Source: M55B111 sp964614065
GTDB taxonomy: Bacteria > Bipolaricaulota > Bipolaricaulia > M55B111
Assembly (NCBI GenBank): GCA_964614065.1
Contig: CAZTJJ010000030.1
Span: forward strand, 1-15,637
Direction of reading: 5' to 3'
Length of the DNA stretch: 15,637 bases
The notes under the pieces are model-generated. The model worked only from the letters and a program-made list of their open reading frames with translations. It was not told the DNA's origin and did not search any database. Positions within the stretch are counted from its first letter, which is position 1, and every line of letters begins with the position of its first letter. The position numbers and the translations under genes were made by a program. Shown here in pieces: positions 1 through 6,021 of the stretch.

Positions 1-2
1 AA

Positions 3-620
3 GCCGACATCTCTATCGGCGAATACTTAAAACCGCTGAAGGAGGCGGGCAAGGGAACCGACGTGCAGGCGGTTTTGTTTTTGAACTTTCTGTCCTTCTT
101 TCTGGTCTACGCCGTGGTAACCTTTATACCGCAGCGTCTTAGCAGCGCGTTTGGCGTCTCGGAGGCACTTACGGGGGTATTCCTGGCGGTCCAGGCCGTG
201 GCGACAATAGCGGTCGCTTTGCAGTCCGGCAAATTAACGGAGATAACCGACGAAACGTACTTAGTGGGTTTGGGTTTTCTGATCTCAGGGATCGGCTTTC
301 TACTTCTGCCGGTGAAGGGAATACTTCTATGGATTGCTTTCTCGTTGTTGATATTTGGTCTGGGTAGGGGGTTTTACCAGCCCCAGATAAACACGCTCGT
401 TACCGAAGTCGCACCTGAGGGGCGGCTGGGTGGAGTGTCCTCGGCAAACAATATCGCCAAGTACGCCGGACAGATGCTTTCACCCCTCGTCCTCGGAGTG
501 GTCAGGTCGTATTTCGGCTTTTCGACCGTTTTTCTGGTTTCTGGGCTTCTCGGAGTGGCGACGGGAATTGCGGCCTTACTCTGGGGGTTTTCTCAGCTTC
601 TGGAAGGAGATGGCACGTAA
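3..620 (+). CDS. MFS transporter, C-terminal half (5' end outside window)
   Basis: The reading frame is open to the left edge, so the gene starts upstream. A GTG at 63 could be taken as a start, but the 20 codons before it read as a normal MFS central cytoplasmic loop (basic, ending KEAGKGTD). The visible 205 residues hold about six hydrophobic segments, matching TM7-TM12 of a 12-TM major facilitator. The GLGRGFYQPQINTLVTEVAP stretch and the following GGVSSANNIAKYAGQ are typical of TM10-TM11 of drug or sugar efflux MFS proteins. It acts in the inner membrane as a proton-coupled secondary transporter; the substrate cannot be told from this half. An intrinsic terminator overlaps the stop codon, so this is the last gene of its transcript. 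The family call is firm; the drug-efflux subtype is only a guess. Confidence 0.85.
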   Translation, partial: ADISIGEYLKPLKEAGKGTDVQAVLFLNFLSFFLVYAVVTFIPQRLSSAFGVSEALTGVFLAVQAVATIAVALQSGKLTEITDETYLVGLGFLISGIGFLLLPVKGILLWIAFSLLIFGLGRGFYQPQINTLVTEVAPEGRLGGVSSANNIAKYAGQMLSPLVLGVVRSYFGFSTVFLVSGLLGVATGIAALLWGFSQLLEGDGT

Positions 621-634
621 ACTCCATCTTTTTT
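603..634 (+). terminator. Intrinsic terminator after the MFS gene
   Basis: AGATGG (608-613) pairs with CCATCT (624-629) around a ten-base loop. The stem can extend outward through A-T and G-T pairs and runs straight into six T residues (629-634). The stop codon lies in the loop. Confidence 0.75.
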
Positions 635-794
635 CTTTGGATTGAGTTACGGTTCCTGATTTTCCTTAGTCGCGGAATTGGACAGGAGGAGGGGACGACC
701 TGCCTGGAAGAATCCATGGTTTGCTCGACTCTCTTGTTGGCTGGTTAGTCGGGCAGGACGTGTTTTCGTCTTTCCTTCAACGGGAGCTGAAAGT

Positions 795-808
795 TGATGT
801 ATACATCA
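795..808. promoter_or_regulatory. 14-bp perfect palindrome, operator-like
   Basis: TGATGTATACATCA reads identically on both strands with no spacer, as expected for a homodimeric repressor site. No clear promoter or gene start lies beside it, so it may be an orphan operator or part of the repeat region. The bound regulator is unknown. Confidence 0.4.
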
Positions 809-816
809 TTCCGTTT

Positions 817-851
817 AACATCCCGCATGAGTGTGGGGGCTCATACTGCTG
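817..851 (+). repeat. Hairpin module, copy 1
   Basis: Copy 1 of a motif of the form AACAT-YY-CGCATGAG, a 7-8 base G-rich loop, then YTCAT-R-CTGCTG. Here GAG (832-ish) pairs into CTCAT to form a six-pair stem with one mismatch in the outer part. It matches the copies at 1079 and 5709 almost base for base, on the same strand. Confidence 0.6.
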
Positions 852-903
852 GTACGGTGACACAGGCGGCAAAAGGGAGATCGAATTGCACATCACACGA
901 TAG

Positions 904-923
904 TCAGGGTTTTCGAACCCTGA
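904..923. repeat. Perfect hairpin TCAGGGTT/AACCCTGA
   Basis: TCAGGGTT and AACCCTGA flank a short TTCG-type turn, giving an eight-pair stem. It resembles a tRNA T-arm by chance (TTCGAA) but no acceptor, D or anticodon arms fit around it. It lacks a T run on either side, so it is not a good terminator. It may belong to the structured repeat region. Confidence 0.4.
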
Positions 924-1078
924 TGTTTACCAAGGTTGAAGTGTTGGATGTTTGTCTTCGGTCCTATATACGTTACATTTACCAAAGGACAAAGGGGAAC
1001 ATTTATACCTATCACAACAGCGGCCCTGGAAAGCGCCGCCTAGCGATAATTGATACTTGAGCGATGTGGTGTGCCTGC

Positions 1079-1115
1079 AACATTTCGCATGAGCGTGGGA
1101 GTTCATGCTGCTGTG
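1079..1115 (+). repeat. Hairpin module, copy 2
   Basis: Same module as 817-851 and 5709-5744: GCATGAG pairs with TTCATGC (one G-T pair) around CGTGGGAG-type loop bases, flanked by AACATTT on the left and TGCTG on the right. The stem is kept while base identity varies, which hints at selection for structure. Confidence 0.6.
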
Positions 1116-1138
1116 TTTGGGAATGTGATTTCCGCCTA

Positions 1139-1171
1139 AGCAGGGCGAGCATGGGAGCTCACCCTGCTTTT
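1139..1171 (+). terminator. Strong stem-loop with T run
   Basis: AGCAGGG-c-GAGC (1139-1150) pairs with GCTC-a-CCCTGCT (1157-1168) with one internal mismatch, loop ATGGGA, followed by four T. It has the shape of an intrinsic terminator on the plus strand, ending whatever transcript crosses the repeat before the next promoter at 1229. No gene precedes it, so it could terminate a small RNA made from the repeat. Confidence 0.5.
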
Positions 1172-1228
1172 CATCCTCAATTCGCCGGGAACCCAGGCTA
1201 TGAAAAGCTACCACTCACAACACCGGGC

Positions 1229-1256
1229 TTGACACTGGATAAGGAGGTTATATAAT
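1229..1256 (+). promoter_or_regulatory. Sigma-70 type promoter of the TetR operon
   Basis: A perfect TTGACA (1229-1234) and a perfect TATAAT (1251-1256) are separated by 16 bases. Transcription should start near 1262-1265. A ribosome-binding-like AAGGAGGT (1241-1248) lies in the spacer; it would serve the ATG at 1260 only for a transcript starting further upstream. Confidence 0.8.
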
Positions 1257-1258
1257 TA

Positions 1259-1274
1259 AATGAACGTTCATTCA
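1259..1274. promoter_or_regulatory. TetR-type operator palindrome
   Basis: AATGAACGTTCATT (1259-1272) is a perfect 14-bp palindrome, with further partial symmetry in AAATGAACGTTCATTCA. It covers the predicted transcription start just downstream of the -10 box, so a bound repressor would block initiation. The ATGAA/TTCAT half sites are typical of TetR-family operators and resemble the FadR box of Bacillus. The adjacent TetR gene is the obvious candidate binder. Confidence 0.7.
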
Positions 1275-1289
1275 TCATTGGGGGTAATT

Positions 1290-1898
1290 ATGGGGAAGGA
1301 AAACGAGAACACCAGAAAGGCGGCAATACGGGAGGCGGCCACCAGGGTTATTTCTGAGAAGGGTTACTTTCAGACAAGACCCAAAGAAGTAGCGGCAGAA
1401 GCAGGGATCTCCGTGGGAACTATCTACAACTACTACGACAGCAAGCAGGAGATACTCCTGGATATCTACACTGAGGAATTTGCTGATAGAAGGGAGTTTT
1501 ACAAAGAGCTCTCCCGGGGAGATCTTCCCTTGATTAAACAGATCGAGCGGATACTGGAACGGCATTTCTCTAGATTAACCAACCATAAGGAATTGATGCA
1601 GGTGATAATACAGGAGCGATTTAAGCCGGGAAGCACTCTGGGGAGAGAGCTTAACAAGAGCTACGCGGAGGTTATCCACTACGTGGAGGAGCTAGTCAAA
1701 CAGGCACTGAAGGAGGACCAAATTCGGGACTGCGACCCCACTATAGCAGCATCTGCATTGTTTGGGGCGGTGGAATCGACAATTGCTGTGGGAATATTAA
1801 AGAACCAAGAAGGGGAGGCAAAGATATTTCAGAGAGCTCCTAAAGAACTGGCGGAGTTTTTCTGGAATGGATTAAAAAAACCCGATCAAACGGAGTGA
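1290..1898 (+). CDS. TetR/AcrR-family transcriptional repressor
   Basis: A 202-residue regulator with a classic TetR N-terminal helix-turn-helix at residues about 8-52: AAIREAATRVISEKGYFQ, then KEVAAEAGISVGTIYNYY and SKQEIL. The C-terminal helical domain is the ligand and dimer part. I chose ATG 1290, with GGGGG at 1279-1284 as ribosome site, because the in-frame ATG at 1260 lies upstream of the predicted transcription start and inside the operator. The 1260 start (ten residues longer, preceded by AAGGAGGT) remains possible. It probably represses its own operon through the palindrome at 1259-1274. The C-terminal domain and operator resemble FadR-like proteins that sense acyl-CoA; that ligand is inferred. 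The secreted-protein gene starts five bases after its stop. Confidence 0.9.
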   Translation: MGKENENTRKAAIREAATRVISEKGYFQTRPKEVAAEAGISVGTIYNYYDSKQEILLDIYTEEFADRREFYKELSRGDLPLIKQIERILERHFSRLTNHKELMQVIIQERFKPGSTLGRELNKSYAEVIHYVEELVKQALKEDQIRDCDPTIAASALFGAVESTIAVGILKNQEGEAKIFQRAPKELAEFFWNGLKKPDQTE

Positions 1899-1903
1899 TC
1901 AAG

Positions 1904-2404
1904 ATGAGAAACAAATATCTGGTTTTACTTACAGCGGTAGCATTAGTAATGTCATTTGCGCTTCTAGCAGGAGCACAAGAATCAAATCAAAAGTGGAGAT
2001 TGATGGTTGTTGACGAGTCGGAATCATTTGAAATTTCAATGAGAATCCAGGGTCTGGTTGGAGTCGTTAAGACCCGACCCAATATCGAGGTCCTTACGAA
2101 AATGGCGGACGTGGACCATCCCACCGAAAATCCCTTGAAGGAAGAGAAAGGTCTCGGAGTGGATGCAGTTATCATCGTACCCCATACAATCGAAACAAAT
2201 CTGATCAACCAGGTCTGGATCGTTACTCGCCCTTTCTCATCACTGCCTGTAGAAATGAGAGCGAAAGTGGAAAATATGATGAGCCAGTTAAAGAATGGTA
2301 TAGATCAGGCGTTTGCTGGAAAAGTCACCTCGGTGGGAGTAGACGACGATTTGATCCCGGCATACTTTTCCAGTCTATTCGTAAAAGAGGGGATTCTTAG
2401 ATGA
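1904..2404 (+). CDS. Small secreted protein of unknown function, RND partner candidate
   Basis: I do not recognise a family. The protein is about 166 residues with a clear Sec signal peptide: basic MRNKY, a hydrophobic core LVLLTAVALVMSFALL, and an AGA cleavage site before QES at about residue 24. There is no lipobox cysteine, so it should be soluble in the periplasm or outside. The mature part alternates short hydrophobic strands and helices, with IVPHTIETN and VWIVTRPF stretches suggesting an alpha/beta fold. Start: GGAG at 1892-1895 sits eight bases before ATG 1904; a GTG at 1895 would add three residues and overlap the TetR stop. Its stop overlaps the RND start by four bases (ATGA), implying translational coupling. 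It is likely an accessory subunit of the exporter, by context only. Confidence 0.75.
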   Translation: MRNKYLVLLTAVALVMSFALLAGAQESNQKWRLMVVDESESFEISMRIQGLVGVVKTRPNIEVLTKMADVDHPTENPLKEEKGLGVDAVIIVPHTIETNLINQVWIVTRPFSSLPVEMRAKVENMMSQLKNGIDQAFAGKVTSVGVDDDLIPAYFSSLFVKEGILR

Positions 2405-4683
2405 AGATTGTCGGACGCTGGATAGAAGACAATCCCTGGAAGATCATAATATTCACTCTTTTGGTTACCGTGGCATTTGGCTTTTTCATCCCCCAAATCA
2501 ATATGGTCACGGAATTTCAGAAGTATCTCTCCCCCTCGAACGAGGCCGTCAAGGCAGCAATAGTGGCCGAAAGAAAATACGGCTCCGTAAGCTATCTTCA
2601 GGTAAGCATTAAACCGGAAGGGGCCATATTTGATAAGGATGTGCTGAGCAGGATAAAGAAGCTCCGGGACAATATAGCTGCCCTGGAAGGGATAAAAAGC
2701 GTAGACGGACCGCTAAACTCGCAGGTCATAGTGGGGGAGGAAAAGAGCATTATTGTCGGTCCAGCCTCTGCGGGGGGCAACGTTCCGCAAAACGATGAGG
2801 AAATGGACAAGTTCAGGGAGAAACTGCTAGGGAGCAAGCTGCTCCAGGATCGGGTTGTATCCGGTTCAGGAGATGCTGCCGCACTATCTGTAGAACTAAA
2901 AACCGGCGTCAATTCCAAGGAAATCGCAGGTCAAGTCCGCGAAATCATGGCCAACTACCAGGGGCCGGAGCAAATAGATCTGGCCGGTCAGTCCTACCTG
3001 AATTCTGCCTTTGCCGAATTCATAGTTAAGGATTTAGTAATCCTTCTTCCCCTGGTCTTTCTGGCGATAATTTTGGTTCTTTACATTACTTTTCGAAGCC
3101 CACGTGGTGTACTGCTCCCCCTTTTGGTTGTTGCGTTGAGCATAACCTGGACCGTGGGGCTAATGGCCCTGACCGGTATCCCATTGACCATGGTCTCGTT
3201 TATTCTTCCCGTGATTCTGGCCGCCGTAGGAAGTGCCTACTCCATACACGTTCTGAACAAGTATTACGAATTATCCGAGAGGGAATTATCCGAAAAGCAG
3301 ACCATCGTGGAAACAGTTACTTCCATGTATTCTCCTGTGGCCATGACCGGGTTGACTACGGCTGCGGGTTTCCTGTCTCTGGTTACAGCGTTTCTCATTC
3401 CTGAACGACAGTTCGGTATCTTTGCTGCCGTGGGTGTTATGATTGCCGTGGTGCTTTCTCTAACATTAGTTCCGGCAATTCTTTCCTTGCTATCTTTCCA
3501 GAAGAAAAAGGAAATGCCTGGCTTTTTAAGGTTTTTCAAATCAGGTACTGCTTCCTTTGTAGACTTCTTTGCCCGGGTTGTGTCCAATAAAAGTAAGCTG
3601 GTAGTAGCTGTGTTTGTGGTGATTCTGGTTGTATTTATTGCCGGTGCTTTCACTCTTAAGGTAAATACTTCCTATACGGCTATTATCGGCAAGAATAGCA
3701 AAATGACTCAAGGAATGAATTCAATGGACGAAAACTTCGCCGGCTCACAGCAATTACTTGTGGAGATTGACACAGGTAGGCGGGACGGCCTGAAGGAACC
3801 GGAAGTCTTAAAGAAGATGGACAGGTTCCAGGAATGGCTCAAAACCAAGAAAGGTTTACAGATTAATAAAACTGCTTCTATTGTAAACATAGTGAAGGAA
3901 CTCAATCAGAAATTTCACGGTGGTGATTCTTCTTACTACAGGATACCGGACGATCAAAAGCTAACCTCTCAGTTGCTCCTTTTGTTCAGTTTTCAGGGTG
4001 GAAGCGTGGGACGATTGGCCCTCGGGGATTATTCGGCCGGAGAGATTACGGCACTGTACGATCAGTCCACGAGCTCGGAAATAACTGAACTAGTTAACTC
4101 TGTAAAGGAGTACATCGACCAGCACTTTACCTCTATTGATGCCACAATGGTGGGAAGTACCGCAATTCAAGACGAGATGTCTAGCAAAGTTGCTTCCAGC
4201 CAGATCATTAGCCTGGTAACCACCATTCTCGTAGCTGGCTTCATTGTGGGGTTAATAATGTGGTCGTTTACGGCCGGGTTTATCAGTCTGGTGCCTCTGG
4301 TATCTGCTGTGGTGATAAACTTTGGTATTATGGGATTTAGTGGTATTCCGTTAAATTTAGTCAACCTGATAGTTAGCTCCATAATGATCGGTATAGGTAT
4401 AGATTACGCCATTCACCTGATCGACCGGTTTAAAGAAGAGTACGAAGAAGGAAGGGACAAAGTGGACATATTCTCCACGGTCCTGAGAACCACGGGAAAG
4501 GGAATATTGTCAAATGCACTGGCGCTGGCACTGGGATTCTCGGTGGTTGGGTTATCCACTTTTAGCTCCATCACCACTGTCGGGTTTCTGCTGGCAATGG
4601 CCATGGTGGTCAGTGTGGTCAGTACCTTTACCGTAATACCGGCGATCCTATTTTGGTTCAAGCCGAAACTGTTGGGAAAATAG
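2401..4683 (+). CDS. RND superfamily exporter, MMPL/HAE3 type
   Basis: A 760-residue inner-membrane pump with the internal duplication of the RND superfamily. TM1 is at about residues 13-31, a periplasmic loop runs to about 208, five TMs follow to about 366; the second half has TM7 at about 398-418, a loop to about 600, and five TMs to about 752. The length suits HAE3/MMPL proteins, which lack the large docking domain of drug RND pumps and export lipids or other amphiphiles using the proton gradient. The proton-relay signature G-I-D-Y is intact in the second half (D668, Y669, followed by AIHLIDRF). The matching site in the first half reads G-S-A-Y (A279), lacking the acid; I recall this as seen in some HAE3 relatives. 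It overlaps the secreted-protein gene by four bases and is followed after 55 bases by the LolA-like gene. Substrate unknown. Confidence 0.92.
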   Translation: MKIVGRWIEDNPWKIIIFTLLVTVAFGFFIPQINMVTEFQKYLSPSNEAVKAAIVAERKYGSVSYLQVSIKPEGAIFDKDVLSRIKKLRDNIAALEGIKSVDGPLNSQVIVGEEKSIIVGPASAGGNVPQNDEEMDKFREKLLGSKLLQDRVVSGSGDAAALSVELKTGVNSKEIAGQVREIMANYQGPEQIDLAGQSYLNSAFAEFIVKDLVILLPLVFLAIILVLYITFRSPRGVLLPLLVVALSITWTVGLMALTGIPLTMVSFILPVILAAVGSAYSIHVLNKYYELSERELSEKQTIVETVTSMYSPVAMTGLTTAAGFLSLVTAFLIPERQFGIFAAVGVMIAVVLSLTLVPAILSLLSFQKKKEMPGFLRFFKSGTASFVDFFARVVSNKSKLVVAVFVVILVVFIAGAFTLKVNTSYTAIIGKNSKMTQGMNSMDENFAGSQQLLVEIDTGRRDGLKEPEVLKKMDRFQEWLKTKKGLQINKTASIVNIVKELNQKFHGGDSSYYRIPDDQKLTSQLLLLFSFQGGSVGRLALGDYSAGEITALYDQSTSSEITELVNSVKEYIDQHFTSIDATMVGSTAIQDEMSSKVASSQIISLVTTILVAGFIVGLIMWSFTAGFISLVPLVSAVVINFGIMGFSGIPLNLVNLIVSSIMIGIGIDYAIHLIDRFKEEYEEGRDKVDIFSTVLRTTGKGILSNALALALGFSVVGLSTFSSITTVGFLLAMAMVVSVVSTFTVIPAILFWFKPKLLGK

Positions 4684-4738
4684 ATTGTTGATATGATGAA
4701 GTTGGACGGCCCGATTAGAACATTTAGAGGTGATTATA

Positions 4739-5593
4739 ATGAAACATAAACGCATACATTTTGGTACTATAGCGGTGCTTTTGACTACCGTTTTGCTCTT
4801 GTCGGTTAGTGGGGGTGTACTTGCTGCTGGGGATCTGTCTGGGAGCGAAATCCTGGAAAAGGTAGATCAGAAAAGCGAGATCGTTAGTCAGGGCGAGATA
4901 ATGTCTGTTCTTACCTTTAACAACGTCAACGCTGACGGGACTACTTCCAGTTATAAGTTCGGGGCTCTGGCTCGAAAGAAAAAGGGAGAACCCGACCGCA
5001 CTCTGGTGTATTATCTCCAGCCAGAGTTCGTGAAGGGGACGATTTTTCTGACCAAGGAAACCGAAGAAGGGGAATCGAGAATGTGGTTGTATCTTTCCGC
5101 GCTGGGAGAGCCCAAGGAACTTACCGCTTCCAAGAAGCAAAGCAGTTTTGCCGATAGCACTCTATCTTTCGAAGAAGTCAGCAGCTGGAGCATGAGCGAA
5201 GAATACAATGCTGAAATTGTAGAGGAGACTACGGTACAAGTCGGGGACCAGTCGGTGCCTGTGTACAAGTTGCAGCTGACTGCAAAGGAGGACGCAAATC
5301 CTCAGTACCCGACTGAGACCATCTGGGTGGGCAAGGACAACTGGGTACTCTTGCACACCAAGAACTTCAACGATACCGGAGAACTAGAAAAGGAAATGAA
5401 AGTTGAAGAATTAACTACTTTTGAAGAAAAGACGGTGACCAAGAAACTGGTTACCACTGTCATGGATTCCGGTGCCTCCACTACCGTAATCTACGAGAAA
5501 CGGGAAAGACCCGATCAGGACGTTCCGGACAGTGTTTTTGATCCGGAGAACCTGGGTGATTTTGATCCCGATAAATGGGGATTAACGGAGTAA
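4739..5593 (+). CDS. Secreted LolA-like outer-membrane lipoprotein-sorting family protein
   Basis: A 284-residue exported protein. The signal peptide has KHKRIHFG, a hydrophobic TIAVLLTTVLLLSV core and a VLA-A cleavage site at about residue 30. The mature protein fits the LolA/LppX-like fold, an open beta barrel that holds acyl chains: a first helix (SGSEILEKVDQKSE), then strands with YKFGALARKK, RTLVYYLQP, GTIFLTKE and MWLYLSALGEPKEL, and near the end the PDSVFDPENLGDFDP tail usual in this family. ATG 4739 is chosen with AGAGGTGAT at 4726-4734; a GTG at 4730 is in frame but overlaps that site. These proteins often sit beside MMPL/RND pumps and are thought to shuttle lipids or lipoproteins across the periplasm. 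Its presence favours a diderm envelope. Confidence 0.85.
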   Translation: MKHKRIHFGTIAVLLTTVLLLSVSGGVLAAGDLSGSEILEKVDQKSEIVSQGEIMSVLTFNNVNADGTTSSYKFGALARKKKGEPDRTLVYYLQPEFVKGTIFLTKETEEGESRMWLYLSALGEPKELTASKKQSSFADSTLSFEEVSSWSMSEEYNAEIVEETTVQVGDQSVPVYKLQLTAKEDANPQYPTETIWVGKDNWVLLHTKNFNDTGELEKEMKVEELTTFEEKTVTKKLVTTVMDSGASTTVIYEKRERPDQDVPDSVFDPENLGDFDPDKWGLTE

Positions 5594-5615
5594 GGAGAAA
5601 TCGGTAGGATTTTCG

Positions 5616-5639
5616 ATGCCCGTTGTTCCGCCCGGGCAT
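5616..5639. terminator. Hairpin after the TetR-RND operon, weak terminator
   Basis: ATGCCCG (5616-5622) pairs with CGGGCAT (5633-5639) around a ten-base loop. There is no T run on either side, so factor-independent termination would be poor; it may instead protect the 3' end of the operon transcript. Confidence 0.4.
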
Positions 5640-5667
5640 GGGGACTTGAGCTACCATATATTGGAAT

Positions 5668-5917
5668 AGCAGGGCGAGCTCCCACGCTCGGCCGTAGGTT
5701 TCGCTTGTAACATTCCGCATGAGCAGGGGACTCATGCTGCTGTGATTTTTTGAAATTAGCTTTTGGCTGGGCGGAGGCACCCAGCCTGCACAATAGACAA
5801 ATGCAGAGGGAGTCACCGCGCTCCCGTAATAACGCCCGGACTCCACTACTGTCCAACGATAGGCGCCCCTTTCTATGGCCGCTGTTGTGAGTGGTATAAA
5901 CCTTCCCATTTGTTCTT
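5668..5917 (-). repeat. Structured intergenic repeat, copy B (inverted)
   Basis: On the minus strand it begins with the 61-base core (5917-5857), which matches copy A at 50 of 61 positions, and ends with the GAGCGTGGGAGCTC-CCCTGCT stem (5690-5668). Between these lie a hairpin GGCTGGG/CCCAGCC (5765-5771 with 5780-5786), a GGGAG/CTCCC pair near 5809-5825 and the conserved hairpin module at 5709-5744. That module keeps the plus orientation although the rest of the element is inverted relative to copy A. The region from 5594 to 6021 has no other gene. Confidence 0.6.
5709..5744 (+). repeat. Hairpin module, copy 3
   Basis: GCATGAG pairs perfectly with CTCATGC around CAGGGGA, a seven-pair stem. 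Flanks AACATTC and TGCTGTG match the copies at 817 and 1079. A T-rich stretch ATTTTTTG follows, so this copy could act as a weak plus-strand terminator. Confidence 0.6.
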
Positions 5918-5946
5918 CGCTCGATTTCAACTTACCGCCACCCGGA

Positions 5947-5976
5947 TTGCTTCATGGATTATTAACTTTATAGAAT
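5947..5976 (+). promoter_or_regulatory. Possible promoter of the EamA gene
   Basis: TTGCTT (5947-5952) and TAGAAT (5971-5976) are 18 bases apart; TATAGA (5969-5974) with 16 is the alternative. The match to consensus is moderate. Initiation would lie about 40 bases before the start codon. Confidence 0.35.
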
Positions 5977-6021
5977 TATTACATTGCAAAAAACCTGTCT
6001 ATCCCCTAGATTACTTTCATT

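Larger units (their letters stand above)
985..1171 (+). repeat. Structured intergenic repeat, copy A
   Basis: The 61 bases at 985-1045 match the reverse complement of 5857-5917 at 50 positions by hand count, without gaps. The two copies also share the far end: a GAGCRTGGGAGCTC hairpin closed by CCCTGCT (here 1139-1168). The body between them differs and contains other hairpins. Copy A runs rightward; copy B runs leftward. This could be a small non-autonomous mobile element, a REP-like repeat or a structured RNA; the sequence does not decide. Confidence 0.6.
635..1228. other. Gene-free region with palindrome and hairpin repeats
   Basis: No convincing coding frame lies in these roughly 600 bases; the short open frames lack a family signature and overlap palindromes. 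The stretch holds a 14-bp palindrome (795-808), two copies of a conserved hairpin module (817-851 and 1079-1115), a perfect hairpin at 904-923 (TCAGGGTT/AACCCTGA type) and a repeat that ends in a strong stem-loop with a T run (1139-1171). The promoter of the TetR operon begins right after it. Confidence 0.6.

Noticed and set aside
721..903. Open frame of 60 codons from a TTG after the MFS terminator
   Set aside because: No ribosome site, no family signature, and it runs through the palindrome and the hairpin module at 817-851.
904..923. T-arm-like TTCGAA hairpin suggesting a tRNA
   Set aside because: No acceptor, D or anticodon stems can be built around it in either direction.
927..1214. Minus-strand frame of 95 codons, with a similar peptide (GRCC-rich) in a plus frame at 5763-6065
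   Set aside because: The likeness comes from the shared DNA repeat core; the frames are not kept across the element and composition is unlike the real genes.
2598..4661. Several minus-strand frames of 65-130 codons opposite the RND gene
   Set aside because: Ser/Thr-rich shadow peptides of a well-supported coding region; no independent signals.
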